Below, one piece after another: positions 9,014 through 21,983 of a DNA stretch of 64,000 nt. Numbering within the stretch: position 1 is the first letter of the stretch; each line of letters opens with the position of its first letter. Under the pieces are notes generated by a model. The model saw only the letters and a list, made by a program, of their open reading frames with translations, did not search any database and was not told the DNA's origin. Source of the DNA: Platanthera guangdongensis (lineage: Eukaryota > Streptophyta > Magnoliopsida > Asparagales > Orchidaceae); contig CM077151.1 of the NCBI GenBank assembly GCA_039583875.1, positions 28,472,390 to 28,536,389 of the forward strand, in the 5' to 3' direction. The position numbers and the translations under genes are program-made.

Positions 9014-12000
9014 GCCTCTCTCCTGTTAGTAAAGTCGTCCCCAACTCCAGACACCACAATCCCGCAATCCACATCGCCAACCGCATCACCAACGTCGGCC
9101 GCACCGGCGGTTGTCCTGCCGCCAAGAGTCAATCCAGTGTTGCAGGAGGCAGGCCGGGAGCATGGAGATGGCAGATCTGGGGCAGAGTCGATGGGATCTG
9201 TCGCCCAGATCGAGATCCGGGAGCAGAAGGTGTTCGCCCACCTTGGAGAGGAGAAGGAGCGGGAGGCGGAGACCTGGGTCCTGGACACCGGTGCCACCAA
9301 CCACATGTCCGGATCCAGGGCCGCCTTCGCAAGGCTGGACACGGAGGTGCTCGGCACCGTGCGGTGCGGCGACGACTCGGTGGCGCGGATCGAGGGCCGG
9401 GGCACCGTCGCGTTCGTGTGCAACGACGGTGAGGTCCGCTCGTTCTCTGGGGTGTACTTCATTCCCCGGCTGACGACAAACATCGTCAGCATCGGCCAGC
9501 ACGATGAGGGCGGCTACAAGATGGACCTCGACGCCGGGGTGATGAGAATCCGCAAGACCGGTGGACAGCTGTTGGCGAAGGTGACTCGGACGGAAAACCG
9601 TCTATACCTGCTGCGCATCAAAGTGGCGCCGCCATCATGTCTGGCGGTGCGCGGGCGTGGGGACGAGGTGGCGTGGCGCTGGCACGAACGGTTTGGCCAC
9701 GTCATCATAGCGGCGCTGAGGAAGCTGGCTCGGGAGGAGCTAGTGCGCGGCGTGCCGGAGCTCGGGCAGGTCGATCAGCTGTGTGAGGCGTGCCAAGCGG
9801 GAAAGCAGAGGCGCACTTCCTTCCCGACGCAGACAGAGTACCGGGCTCAACAGCGGTTGGAGTTGGTACACGGTGACCTGTGCGGGCCCATTACGCCGGC
9901 GACGCCCAGAGGAAACAAATACTTCTTACTACTAGTGGACGACCTCAGCAGGTATATGTGGGTAGCCGCGATTCCTTCAAAGGATCATGCTGCGGCTGCC
10001 ATCAAGGAGATCCAGGCGCGAGCGGAAGGCGAGTCCGGCGTCAAGCTGAAGGCGCTCCGGACCGACCGCGGTGGCGAGTTCACCTCGGCCGGGTTCGCAG
10101 AGTACTGCGCGGCTGAGGGCGTGCATCGTCAACACACCGCGCCATACAGCCCGCAGCAAAATGGCGTCGTCGAGCGCCGGAATGGCACGGTGGTGGCAAC
10201 TGCGAGGAGTATGCTGAAGGCACAAGGCTTGCCCGGTTGGTTCTGGGGTGAGGCAGTAAGCACTGCCGTTTACATACTGAATCGGTGCCCGACAAAGAGC
10301 GTGGACGGGATGACACCGTTCGAGGTGTGGCACGGGAAGAAATCAGCGATGCACCACCTCAGGACGTTCGGCTGCATCGCATACTTCCGGAACACGACGC
10401 CGAATCTGAAGAAGCTCGACAACCGCGGCCGCAAGATGATCTTCATAGGCTATGAGCGCGGTTCCAAGGCGTACCGCGCGTACGATCCCACTACAAAGCG
10501 CGTCCATGTGATATGCGACGTGGTGTTTGAAGAGCAAGCCCAGTGGGACTGGGGCACCGGCGACAAGGACATCGAGTCAAGCGGAGGCAACAATGTCTTC
10601 ACGGTGGAGTACGCGACCATGGGGCAGGCAGCGCAAGAGGCTGATAATGTCGGAGGTGTACCGGGAGAGCAGTCGCCACTCCGCGGCGCGGCCGTTGGCG
10701 AACTGGAGCCCGGCTCACCGGACGGCATCGACGATGACAACCTCGATGTGGACCACGACGATGACGGGCCTCTCCGTTTCCGCGACGTCAGCGACATCAT
10801 TGGGCCGGCCTCGCCGCCTGGTTTTGCACCGCGCGCGCTGGTGGTCGAGGAGCTGCACGCGGTGAGTGCCGACGAGCCTGCCTCATTCGCCGAGGATGAG
10901 CGCAGCCCCAGTTGGAGAAAAGCGATGATGGAGGATATAGATTCCATCGAGGAGAATGGCACCTGGTGTCTCGCCGACCTCCCACCCGGTCGCAAGGCGA
11001 TCGGCGTGAAATGGGTGTTCAAAGTGAAGAGGGATGAGCATCGGGCGGTGTCCAAACACAAGGCGCGCCTCGTGGTGAAGGTCTACGTGCAGCGACACGG
11101 CATCGACTACGACGAAGTGTTCGCCCCGGTGGCCCGGCTCGACTCGGTGTGCTTGCTCATTGCACTCGCGGCACACGAGGGGTGGGAGGTACACCACATG
11201 GACGTCAAATCGGCGTTCCTAAATGGCGATCTACAGGAGGAGGTCTACGTCGAGCAGCCGGCGGGTTTCATCATCATCGGCAAGGAGCACAAGGTGCTCA
11301 AACTTCGGAAGGCGTTGTACGGCCTGCATCAAGCTCCGCGCGCCTAGAACGCAAAGCTGGACGACACGTTGTTGTCGCTCGGCTTCAGGAGGAGTCCGTC
11401 GGAGCACGTCATCTACGTCAGGCGAAATGGCGACGCTCAGTTGGTGGTTGGGGTCTATGTCGATGACCTTGTGATCACCGGCTCAAGCTCCAGCAACATC
11501 AAGGTTTTTAAGGAGATGGCGGCCGCTTTCAAGATGAGCGACCTCGGCCTGCTTCACTACTACCTCGGCATTGAGGTAAAGCAGAGCGCGGGGGGGATCT
11601 CTCTGAGTCAAGGCGCCTATGCCGGCAAGATCTTGGAAAGGAGCGGCATGACCGGTTGCAATCCCTGCCAAGTACCCATGGAGACACGCCTGAAGCTGAG
11701 CAAGCTTAGCACAAAGTCGTCGGTCGACGCAACGAAATACAGGAGCATTGTGGGGAGCCTCAGGTATCTGGTTAACACTCGCTCGGATCTAGCGTTTGCG
11801 GTTGGATATGTTAGCCGGTTCCTGGAGGATCCGCGGGAGGACCACCTCACCGCGGTAAAGCACATCCTGCGCTATGTGGCGGGGGACTCAAAATTGGGGA
11901 CTCTGGTTCGGCGGGAAGGAGGGGGGCGAAGCCAAGTTGACTGGTTTCTGTGACAGCGATTATGCTGGAGACGTCGATGCCAGCAAGAGCACGACGGGGT

Positions 12001-12508
12001 GATCTTCTTCCTCAACAGCAGCCCGATCACTTGGCAGTCCATGAAGCAGAAGGTGGTGGCTCAATCAAGTTGTGAGGCGGAATACATAGCAACTGCCAAT
12101 GCTGCCAGTCAAGCATTATGGCTCAGTCGGGTGTTAGCAGAAGTGCAGGGAACAACACAGAAGGCACCAATGCTGCGGGTGGACAACCAGTCCGTCATTT
12201 CGTTAATCAAGAATCCAGTACACCATGGACAAAGCAAGCATATTCGAGTAAAGTACCATTTCGACCGGGAGTCTGCTGAAGAGGGCCTGATCAGTGTGAA
12301 ATTCATCAGGAGCGAGGAACAACTCAGCGACATCCTCACAAAGCCGCTCGGTAAGACCAAGTTTCATGAACTAAGATCACAGATCGACCTCATCAATATT
12401 AACAGCAAGAACGGCAAGGCTTATGAGGAGAATGTTGGAAAGAATCCTTACCTAATATTAGTGTTTATTAGTTTCCTTGTTATGTATGCTATATTTGGAA
12501 AATATTAG
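9014..12508 (+). pseudogene. Copia C pol (protease, integrase, reverse transcriptase, RNase H), lightly broken
   Basis: In the same frame as gag after its TAG. Domains in order: protease with VLDTGATNHM near 9280-9310; GAG-pre-integrase and an HHCC-type zinc region 9660-9810; integrase core 9850-10260 with DD, RTDRGGEF and QQNGVVERRN motifs; reverse transcriptase from about 10900 with YVDDL at 11457-11471; RNase H to about 12420. Lesions: TAG at 11345-11347 where Trp is expected; a frameshift near 11930 in a G-rich run; another near 11999 (loss of one G). The last frame runs past the polypurine tract into the 3' LTR and stops at 12508. Few lesions and near-identical LTRs suggest a fairly young insertion. 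Confidence 0.9.
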
Positions 12509-12706
12509 GTGTCATGGGGGTGGCCTCATTAAGAGGTTTTGATTTCGGTTTTTATTTCTTTCCTTGTAAAGTTTATGTGTCATTTTTGGCTTCCTTGTAA
12601 TGCTCTATTTAAGCAAAGGAATAGCAATAGAAAAAAGCAATTCTGCAGCCCAAAACCATTGTGCTTTCCTGTGAGATTTTCGCAGTCCACCGACTAGGTT
12701 ATAACA
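12433..12706 (+). repeat. 3' LTR of copia C (274 bp)
   Basis: Preceded by the purine tract ATGAGGAGAA (12423-12432). Starts TGTTGGAAAG, ends TTATAACA, followed by the GAGCA duplication. Confidence 0.95.
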
Positions 12707-12763
12707 GAGCAAATGCACACAAACACTCACGCATAATGGAGAATGGCGGAAAAGCATGATAAT

Positions 12764-12836
12764 TGTTAGATGTAGTGTACTTAATATGTGGTAGAGTTAT
12801 CTTATGCTCTCCGTTGGCGTTGATAACACCCTCTCA
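12764..12836 (+). repeat. 5' LTR of copia E, internally deleted (73 bp)
   Basis: Starts TGTTAGATGTAGTG and ends CTCTCA just before the primer site. Compared with the 3' LTR (135 bp in total) about 60 bp are missing after ACACCCTC, including the TATA region. Confidence 0.85.
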
Positions 12837-12849
12837 TGGTATCAGAGCC
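12837..12849 (+). promoter_or_regulatory. Primer-binding site of copia E
   Basis: TGGTATCAGAGCC directly after the LTR end. Confidence 0.9.
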
Positions 12850-13570
12850 ATGGAAAACCCTAGCCGCTCTCTTCCCCGCTACAACTTGTCGCTGATTAAT
12901 CTCCCTGTTCCGATCGATCCCGTCCTGTCTAGCATGATTCCGGGGAATCTCCCCCGATCGATGGTTCCTCCTTGTCGATTGAACGATCTCGTCCTGCTTC
13001 CGTCGTATCCACCGATAGGCGATCGCTACTTCTGGTTGATCGATCCCGGCGGGTCGTGCCCTCGATCGCGAGGAGTTATTAGGACCGGTTCCGTTTGGAA
13101 ATCGCCGTCCGGGTGAGAGGAGTTGCCGCGTGGACACATGAATGGGCGAGATGAAAAGCAAAGGCGCGAGGAGCCCCGCGTGCGAGCACTTTTAGTCGCG
13201 CGCGAGTGCCCCGGAACCCGGACGGAATAAAATCCCCTCGATCGCTGCTTCCCGTCGTCTACTGCTGTGATCGACCCGCCTTCCGCGCGTCTCCGATTCG
13301 CAACACCATCTTTCGTTCGCATCTCTACTGGCAACGTTCTGCTTCCGCGCTTCTTCCGCAGCTCGGTTCCGGCGCTTTCTGCGTTTACTGCGTGTTTCTC
13401 CGCTCTGTCTGTTGTTTTCTCCACAGCCCGCTGTTGAGAACCTTTGGTATCAACCTGTTGTTTTCTTTGTTGCTCCTCTTGACTTTGAATCGACACTATC
13501 GTTGATTCATGTCGCTCTCGTATCTTCCGCTTGTCTGCTCGATCCTTTTCCTGCTGATCCTACAGCCCTG

Positions 13571-16500
13571 ATGGCCTCGTCTGCTTTTCTCCAAAAGGTG
13601 GATGTCATTCTCAATGGACGAAACTACAAGGCATGGACCACCACCGTCGACGTGATCTTTTGTGGCCTATATCTATGGAGCCACATTGACGGCTCTGAGC
13701 CTGCTCCGCCTCCATCAACAGCCCCTTCTGTGGATGATTCCTCCATTGCTTGCACTGTTGCTTCCGCCCAGAGTTTTGGTATGGCGAAGTGGCGCTCGGG
13801 CGACTTGTGCGATAGCCGTCATCTGTCAATCCTGCGAGCTCCTCATTCGCATGACCGTCTACCAGCTCACTGCAGCCAAGGCGATGTGGGATCATCTGTG
13901 TCATCTCGACCTGCCTTTTAGTCAGGCTCTGCGCCACTCGTAATACCAGACCCTTAGCGTCTGCTAGCAGCGTGATCGGTTTGTCCGGGTATTCTTTGTT
14001 GAGCTCCTGGACCTCTGGCATCAGTGCGATGAGATGGTTCCTTCCCCCTGCTTTACTTTCGCATATATGAGTTTCACATGTGCTTATGCCCCGAGATCGA
14101 GCTTGTTCGTGCCCAACTTTTGCACCGGAATCCTTCGCCTTCTCTCAGCGATACACTGGCTTTAATAATCGTTGAATAGACTCGTCTCCACTCCTTGGAC
14201 ATTGTTGTACCTTCTGGTGTGCTGACTCTGCTGTCTTTGTTGCTCCCGAGTTTCCACCGCAGTCCTCCCTTATGAGTCCTCCTATGCTGTCTTCGTAGGG
14301 TTATAGTGCACCAGTGCGGCTTGTTACTTGTTCTCCAGTGCCCTCTACTGCTCAATCTGGTACTCCTTGTCGTCAGCCTGTCCGCTGTCACTACTGTTAT
14401 TGCATTGACGACTGGTCAGCAGCATGCTCCTGGTGCCCCTCCAGCTCATTTCTTTGTTATGGCACAGTCACTCTCTTTCTGAGTTTGCCCAGCAGATTGC
14501 CCAGTAGCTATCTCATGTTTCACTGCATCGCTCCTCTGCATATGTGCTCTCACCAGATGCTTTTGGTGCCTCTGCCTCTCAGTCGGCTGCCTTCGCCCCT
14601 GCAGGTATCTCCTCCTCCGACTGGTTGCTTCACTATGATGCCTCTTTTCACATTATCCATAATGTCACTCACATCTTGTCCTGTCAGCTCGCCTCATCTG
14701 CCCTTAGTGTTATGGTTACAGATGACACAATTCTCCCTTGCACGAGTTGTGTGCTCCTTCATACCACTCATTTTCATATTCTTGATGTGACATACATAAA
14801 CAAGTTATCCATGAACCTTATATCTGGCAATCAACTCATGACTCATGTTTGCCTTGTTATATTTGATGAGTTTGCTTGTCATGTGCAGGATCGTCTGACA
14901 AGGACACTCCTTGGAGTTTGTCGTCCTCGTAGCGGGGTCTACATCCTTGATCGTCTTTATCTTTCATCCACTTCATAATCACCAGCAGCCTCCTTTCTTT
15001 GTATCCCTTCAGTGGGCTTCTCTCAGTAGCATCACCGACTTGGTCATCTCAGTGGTTCGTGCATTTTGTCTCTCATCAGTACTGGTCTCCTTGGTTGTGT
15101 TTTTGTTGATATGTCTCCCTCTTGTACGGGTTGTAAGCTTGGAAAATAGGAACAACTCCCTTATCAGTCTAGTGAGTCCAGGTCTCGTCGTCCCTTTGAT
15201 TTAGTTCATTCAGATGTATGGAGTCTCGCACCTTTTGTATCAAAAGGAGGACATCGATACTATGCTATATTTGTTGATGATTATTCTCGTTATTGTTGGA
15301 ATTATTTTATGCACTCTCGTTCTGACTTCTTCCAGATTTATGTTGTCTTTTTCACTATAGTGTGCACTCAGTTCTTTGATTTCATACGTATTTTTTATTT
15401 CGACTCTGGGGGGCGTACCTCTCTCATGGATAACTTTTTGGAAGCGTCGTCAATTCTAATATTTCGTTCACATTATTGCAGTTGCAGTTGTTCTTCACTG
15501 GTCTATGAAACAGCTCGGCGTGAAGAATGTCTTTCTTCAGGGTGATCTTCAACGGGATGTATACATGCTTCCTCCTCCTGGTCTATCCTCTCCTCTAGGC
15601 CTTGTCTGTCGCTTGAGGCGAGCTCTTTATGGGCTCAAGCAGGCGCCCCACGCATGATTTGCTGATTTCAACTCAGCCATTACAGTCGCCAGTTTCCAGC
15701 CAAGTCCACATGATCCAGCTCTGTTTGTGAATTCTTACTCTCGTGGTCGGACTCTTTTGTTACTTTATGTGGATGATATGATCATTACTGACGATGATCA
15801 TTCTCAAGTGATTTTCGTCAAGCATCACCTTCAGCAGCAGTTTCAGATGACCGACCTTGGACAGCTGAGCTACTTTTTGGGTCTTGAGGTCAGCTCTACT
15901 AACAGCAGTTTTCAGCTTTCTCAGCAGAGATACGCATCAGATCTCCTAGCTCGGGCTACTCTCTCTGACTTTCGCAAAGTGGACACCCCTATGGAGCTTC
16001 ACCTTCAATTACATCCGGATGATGGTGTTCCACTCTCCGACCCCACTCGTTACTGCCACCTCGTTGGGAGCCTTGTCTACCTCACCATTACTCGGCCCGT
16101 CATTGCCCATGCAGTTCATATGTTAAGCAAGTTTGTTAGTATGCCTACATATGTGCATTATGGTCACCTGTTACGGCTCCAGCGTTATCTCCGAGTGACG
16201 ATTTCTCATGATCTTTTCTTCTCCAGCAGCAGTTCTCTGCAATTTTGCGCTTACTCGGATGCTACCTGGGCTAGTGATCCTGTTAATTGTCGCCCTACCA
16301 CTAGTATTTGTCTGTTTTTGGGTTCTTCTCTTATTACATGGAAGTCCAAGAAATAGACTATGTTTCTCGTTTCAGCACTAAGGATGAGCTTCGGGTCATG
16401 GCTACCACCGCTGAGGATATTATTTGACTTCGTTGACTTCTTGAGGACCTTGGTGTCTATTCTCCAAATCTCACCTCATTCTACTGTGATAACACCGGTG

Positions 16501-16712
16501 TCATTCAGATTGCCCTGAACCCGATGAAGCAGTCACTCTCCAAGCATATTGGAGTTGATGCTTTCCTCTTACGTGAGCAATATTGTTGGGGTACTACTGC
16601 TCCTTTCTTTGTTCCTTCCAAGCAGCAGATTGCAGATTTGATGACTAGACCGCAGACGAGAACCCAGCATGCTCATCTTTTGTCAAAACTCTCGGTGTAT
16701 GATCCTCCATGA
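13571..16712 (+). pseudogene. Copia E gag-pol, strongly degenerate with an internal deletion
   Basis: Gag starts at ATG 13571 and loses its frame by about 13800. The protease remnant near 14625 reads WLLHYDASFH where WLLDSGAS would be expected, so the catalytic Asp context is lost. Part of integrase lies at 15150-15420 (VDDYS-like). The integrase C-terminus and the start of reverse transcriptase are missing around 15430-15500. The best-preserved part is reverse transcriptase to RNase H at 15727-16356 with YVDDMII near 15768. The final RNase H block ends at a stop at 16710-16712. Several stops (15656, 16354, 16424) confirm a dead copy. Confidence 0.85.
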
Positions 16713-16720
16713 GTGGGGGG

Positions 16721-16853
16721 TGTTAGTTGTAGTGTACTTAATGTATGGTAGAGTTATCTTATGCTCACCATGGGTGCTGAGAACACCCTCCCATGTATTT
16801 GTATATATATATTACCTTAACTCATGTGAATAGATATTCGATTGTTTTCCTAT
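16721..16853 (+). repeat. 3' LTR of copia E, all but its last two bases
   Basis: Starts TGTTAGTTGTAGTG after the G-rich tract. It contains GTATATATATAT (16800-16811) as the promoter-like element and is interrupted after TTTTCCTAT by copia D. The terminal CA is at 24306-24307. Confidence 0.9.
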
Positions 16854-17055
16854 TGTTAGAAAAGACATTGTAAAGGCCCACCTAATGGCCCATTTTGTTT
16901 CTTTTTCTCTTGTTATATTAGTCTCACACCTTGTATATGAGACTCCTCTCTCTTTCTTCCTCCTATATATACGTACTCATACATTGTATTTACGAACACG
17001 AGAAGGATATACAAGGTTGACTGGATTTACTGCATTACTCGTGTACTTCTCTACA
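16854..17055 (+). repeat. 5' LTR of copia D (202 bp)
   Basis: Starts TGTTAGAAAAGACATTG and ends ACTTCTCTACA. TATATATACG near 16965 is the TATA-like element. Confidence 0.95.
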
Positions 17056-17068
17056 TGGTATCAGAGAC
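17056..17068 (+). promoter_or_regulatory. Primer-binding site of copia D
   Basis: TGGTATCAGAGAC directly after the LTR, followed by AGGTTCCGGTC, which extends the tRNA-like match. Confidence 0.9.
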
Positions 17069-17639
17069 AGGTTCCGGTCTTACCTCCTGTTTCGGGCGGA
17101 TAGTTCTTTTCTACCCGCCCAGCGTCTGCGGTTAACCGCCGGCATGTTCTTTCTTCTCTAACTGCCACTTCTTTGAGGTCTTCTTTCGTTCTACCCGGCG
17201 TCTCCTCTCCTCCCGTGGAACCACCCTCCTTTCCTTCTCCCGCTCAGCTTTTATAACTTTTCTCTCTCCGGTGGAACCACACCTTCTCGCGCGGTCTTCC
17301 CCTCCTAGCCGTAGATCTCTGTCTAACTGTTGTGCTTCGACCGCGTCTCTTCTCTCCTCTAGCCGTTGCTCTTCTCGTTGTCGATCTCTCCGTCGCGGAT
17401 CTTCTCGCCACCGCGATCTCCGTTTGCCTGACCGCGGCCTTCTCTTGCGCGGTTTCCTCTAAGCCGATGTGGCATCTTCTCTTGTTATCTAGCCGCAACC
17501 TTCTTGTCGTGCTCTCAATCATCTCTCCTGGGTGAAAATTAATGTGCAGGTTGTCGCGCAGTCTGTCTCTTTGCCGCAAGGCCTTTCTCTGGACGCAGTC
17601 TTTTCTTCTCTTCTTGCTGCGGTCTCCTGCTCTGACGAC

Positions 17640-17860
17640 TTCTTCTAATTGTTGCTCTAGCCGCTGCTCTAGTCGATCAGCCTGTTGATCTAGCCACTTG
17701 CAGTCTCCAGCTATAGCCGCTGATCTAGCCGCTTATGGTCTCCTACTATAGTCGTTGATCTAGCCGCTGTTCTGACCGCTTCTTCTAGCAACTGTTATAG
17801 CCGCATTTTTTAGCCGTTGATCTAGCCGCTTGCTTTACTGCTGCTCTAGTCGGTTACCCG
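17640..17860 (+). repeat. Degenerate CTAGCCGCTG repeats in the leader of copia D
   Basis: Short units such as TCTAGCCGCTGATCTAGCCG and related GACCGCTTCT recur about every 15-30 bp up to gag. This is the D counterpart of the GCGG-rich leader repeats of A and B. Confidence 0.7.
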
Positions 17861-17867
17861 CCTGATC

Positions 17868-20800
17868 ATGAATTCGTCTACTGTTACTTCCTCTCATGCT
17901 ACGACCGCTGCTCCTACTCCTGAACTCCTTAATGAGTTACGCATCAATACTATCTCTCTCACAGGGAAGAAGAACTTTGTTGAGTGGGTACATTCTGTTC
18001 GTCAGGTTCTTCAATCAAAGGGATTTCTGCATCATTTAACACAGGGTGTCCCTGATGCCTCTACTGATGACTGGCTTTGTAACGATAGGCGAGTTCAAAC
18101 ATGGCTTCTCAACTCTCTTGATGACGAACCTTATCGCATGACCATGTATCATGAGACGGACAAGGCGATGTAGGATGAACGTTATTCCCTTTACTCAGGC
18201 AAAGACAGTCTCCAGCACTTTTATGGCATTATTCCTGGTCTTCAAACTCTTGACACCAGCGATGCTACTGACCTAACCTCATTTGTTGCCCGGTCCAAGA
18301 CTCTGGTTGAAGCATGGATTCAGCATCAGCCCCCGACTACGGATCTTGCTGCTCAGCGCGCTCAAAAGGAAGCAGTCGGTATTGCCATGATGATGGCTCG
18401 TGTCCTGCCTCATCTTCAGAGTGTTCGGGCTCAGATCCTCTTGTCTGTTGCGACACTCTCGTTCTCTGATGTGTGCTTCATGCTGCTAAAGGTTTCACCA
18501 CCTCCTGATACAACTAGACCTCCCTCCCCGACCCTTCTTCAGCACTCTTTTGCGTCATTACTCCCTCTCCCTCCTCATACTCGTGGAGGACGTTCAGCCT
18601 CTCGGGGAAGGGATCGTGGTGGCCGGTCGCGGCCTAAGTGCTCTTTTTGCGACAAGGATAGACACTTTGAGGCGACATGTTATCGCAAACATGGTCTTTC
18701 TCCTCGTTCGACTGCTTCTGTTGTTGATCATAGTCCTTCTGTCACTCGTGCTGATCTTGACGAAGTCCGCCTCCAGCTCCAGCAACTCCAAAGGATGCTC
18801 AGTTACCCACCTGCCTTCGTTGTCTCTGTCTCTCATGAGGTATCGCTTGTCTCTCCACGAGTCTGTACTGGATAGTGGATTTCGGTGCCACTCACCATAT
18901 CACCTCGCTAAAACCACATCACTACTTGGATTCTTCATATCCTAAATGTATCGTTGTGGCCAATGACACTATCGTTCTTGTCTCAGGCTCTGCTGATATT
19001 CCTCTCAATTCATCTATATCTCTCCGCTCGGCTCTTCGTGTCTCGGGCTCCCCGTTTAATTTATTTTTTGTTAGTCGTCTCACTGCCGATTTGAATTGTT
19101 CTGTCACATTCACCTCCACTTCTTTTATGATGCAGGATCAACGGACGCAGAGTATCATTAGTAGAGGACGACTGCAAAACAGGTTCTACCTTCTTGATGT
19201 TTCTCCTACCATCCTCTCATCAGTCTCCTTCATTGATTGGCATCGGCGTCTTGGGCATGCTCCTCTACCAGTCATCCAGAAGGCTTTTCCTGACATTTCT
19301 CTTTCCCCCTTTTCTTGTGATTCATGCATTTTGGAAAAACAGCATAGTTCATCTTTTCCTCTTCATTGTACTCAGAGTTCTGCTCCTTTTATTCCTGTGC
19401 ATTCTGATGTTTGGGGCTCGTACAAAATATCTAGTGTGTTTGTTTATCCTTACTTTATCATCTTTATTGATGACTACTCTCGGACGACATGGTTATGTTT
19501 GCTTCGTGATCGCTCTGAGCTTCCATGTGTGTTCCGGGCTTTTGTTCTTGAAACTCGCACACAATTTTTTGTCAATATTAAAACACTATGAACTGATAAT
19601 GCTCGCGAATACACTAGTCATAAGTTTACTAACATCTCCTTTGAATTTTGAAATATTCACCAGACTTCGTGTGTCTATACACCACAACAAAACGGCGCCG
19701 CCGAACGTAAAAATAGATACCTCCTTGATGTTGCTCGCTCCATTATGCTTCAAATGCAGGTCCCAAAGGTGTATTGGAACTTTGATCTTTCGACAACATG
19801 TTATTTCATTAACCGCCTCCCTTCCTCCGTCCTCTAAAATGTTACTCCATTTAGTCTCTTCTTCTCGTTTTCTTCGTTGTTCTCTCTCGCGCCTTGCATC
19901 TTTGGTTGTACTTGTTATGTTCACGTTCTTGGTCTGTCCTCGGACAGGTTGGCTCCCCGGGCAGCCAAACACATGTTTGTCGGCTATTCTCATACCCAAA
20001 AAGGATATGTGTGATACTCTCCTGCTACCCGCAAGGTGATCGTTTCTGCTGATGTTACTTTTCGGAAAGATCAACCATACTTCACCGCTCCAAACCCACC
20101 TCCTCCTCCACCTTCTTTGCCAAGACCTGTCATCCTTGTTACATCTCCTCCACCACCACACCTACCTGCCCCGGCTCCCATTCTTCCAAAACCCCATCTT
20201 CGTGTCTATACTCGTCTCCCTCCTCGCTCCGCAGCCCCAATGCAGTCGGCTTCAACCTTTAACACTTTGCGGCCTGCTGATCCGACGCCGGCCTTCACCG
20301 CCCATCCCATGGCGAATTATGTGTCTTTACATCGGCTGTCTCCAGCACATCACATCTTTGCTACGTCATTATCTTATGTTTTTGTCTCTAACTCTGTGCA
20401 GGAGGTTCTTCAACATCCAGATTGGAAGGCAGACATGGACGAAGAAATGACAGCCCTCTGGGCTAACCGAACAATGGAACTGGTTCCTCTTCCTCCAGGC
20501 CAGACTCTTGTTGGTTGTAAATGAGTCTTTGTTATCAAGCATGCTCCTAATGGGACGATTGACCATCTTAAAGCCAGACTGGTGGCTCGTAGGTTTACTC
20601 AACAACAAGATCTCGACTACGAAGAAACATTCTCTCCAGTGGCCAAGCTCAACACGGTTCGAGTCCTCCTTTCCGTGGTTGTGCATCGTCAATGACCCTT
20701 ACATCAATTGGATATTAAAAATATCTTTCTCAATGGTGATCTGCAAGAAACAATCTATATGCAACAACCTCGGGGGTTTGAGATCACGGGGGAGTCTCAG

Positions 20801-21983
20801 GTTTGTCGCCTCAAAAACTCGATTTATAATCTCAAACAATCCCCCGGGGCATGGTTCGACAAATTCAGTAAGGCCGTACGGGAGGTCAGTTTTACTCGGA
20901 GCTCGGCAGACTTCTCTCTATTTACTCGACATCACACAACATACACTGTTCTCCTCTTAGTATATGTCAATGACATCATAATCACAGGGAATGACTCAAA
21001 GTGAATAAAAATGATCAAACATCACCTGAGCTCTGTTTTTCAAACTAAATATTGGGCGAACCTACGATACTTCCTCGACCTTGAGATTGCAAGACGTCCA
21101 GATGGCTTTGTCCTATCTAACCGGAAGTACTGTCTCGACCTCCTTCAAGATGCCGGTTAATATGGATGCAAGCCGACCAAAATTCTCATGGATGTCAATC
21201 ATAAACTTTGTGTTGAAGGCACAGTTACAAATCCACTTCTTTAAAATCCAGAATACTATCGACGTCTTGTTGGAAAACTGATTTACCTAACGGTCACAAG
21301 ATCTGACATATCCTTTGATGTTGGGTTGTCGGCCGGTTTATTCACTCTCCTCGGATGTCTCATCTACAGGCTATCGAACGCATCCTGAGATATCTAAAAA
21401 CAACCTTTGGTCAAGGGCTGGTATACAAACCTCTTCCTCTACTTCTACTCCAACTCTGGGTGTGTATTCAGATGCAGATTATGCTGAATCTCTGCTTGAT
21501 CAGCACTCTACAAGCAATTTTTGTACCTACTTGGGAGGTCATCTTGTTACATGCGCAGCAAGAAACAAGTTGTGGTTGCTCGATCTTCAGCTGAAGCTGA
21601 ATACAGTTCGATGGCATTTGTTGTATCCAAGCTTACCTGGCTCAAAAGTCTCCTAGGTGATATGGGAGTAAAACTTCTCACACCAGCTACCTTACTCTGT
21701 GATAGTCAAGTTGTTATACACAGGTAAGAATCTGGTCTTCCACAAAAAAACAAAACACATTGAATTTGATTGTCACTTCATTAGAGATAAAGTTCAAATG
21801 AAGAAACTGGAATTGAGACATGTTCCGGCTGCTGACCAAGTTGTTGATCTTCTCACTAAGGCCTTGCAAAGTACTCTATTCTATAAGTTATTGTCCAAGC
21901 TTGGTGCCTACGACTTGTACTGTAACACCTCAACCAAGTTTAACAAGAGTCAACAGTCCGGCCAGGTCCGCGATAACAAGTAA
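17868..21983 (+). pseudogene. Copia D gag-pol, multiply broken
   Basis: Gag starts at ATG 17868 and stops at 18171 where Trp is expected. The frame resumes with a CCHC-type knuckle near 18640. Protease near 18880 reads DFGATHH, so the Ser of the catalytic D-S/T-G triad is Phe. Integrase 19330-20050 has stops at 19589, 19651, 19836 and 20012. Reverse transcriptase 20400-21140 has stops at 20522 and 20693 and YVND at about 20965 in place of YVDD. RNase H is scrambled 21160-21920. The 3' end is cut by insertion F, so the frame reads into F and stops at 21983. No enzyme could be complete. Confidence 0.9.

Larger units (their letters stand above)
7802..12706 (+). mobile_element. Ty1/copia retrotransposon C, full length, TSD GAGCA
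   Basis: Complete 4.9-kb element with LTRs 7802-8071 and 12433-12706 and a perfect 5-bp target duplication GAGCA (7797-7801 and 12707-12711). The two LTRs are nearly identical, with a handful of substitutions plus one divergent patch after the first 18 bp. The internal region is GC-rich, unlike the AT-rich neighbours. It holds gag and pol broken by only two stops and two frameshifts. It belongs to a different copia family from A, B and D (different LTR, gag and integrase). It is inserted 37 bp from the acceptor of the CDC6 intron, in the opposite orientation to the gene. Confidence 0.95.

Noticed and set aside
8512..9492. 326-codon minus-strand frame
   Set aside because: Antisense of GC-rich copia C gag and pol; spans the gag stop and has no domain.
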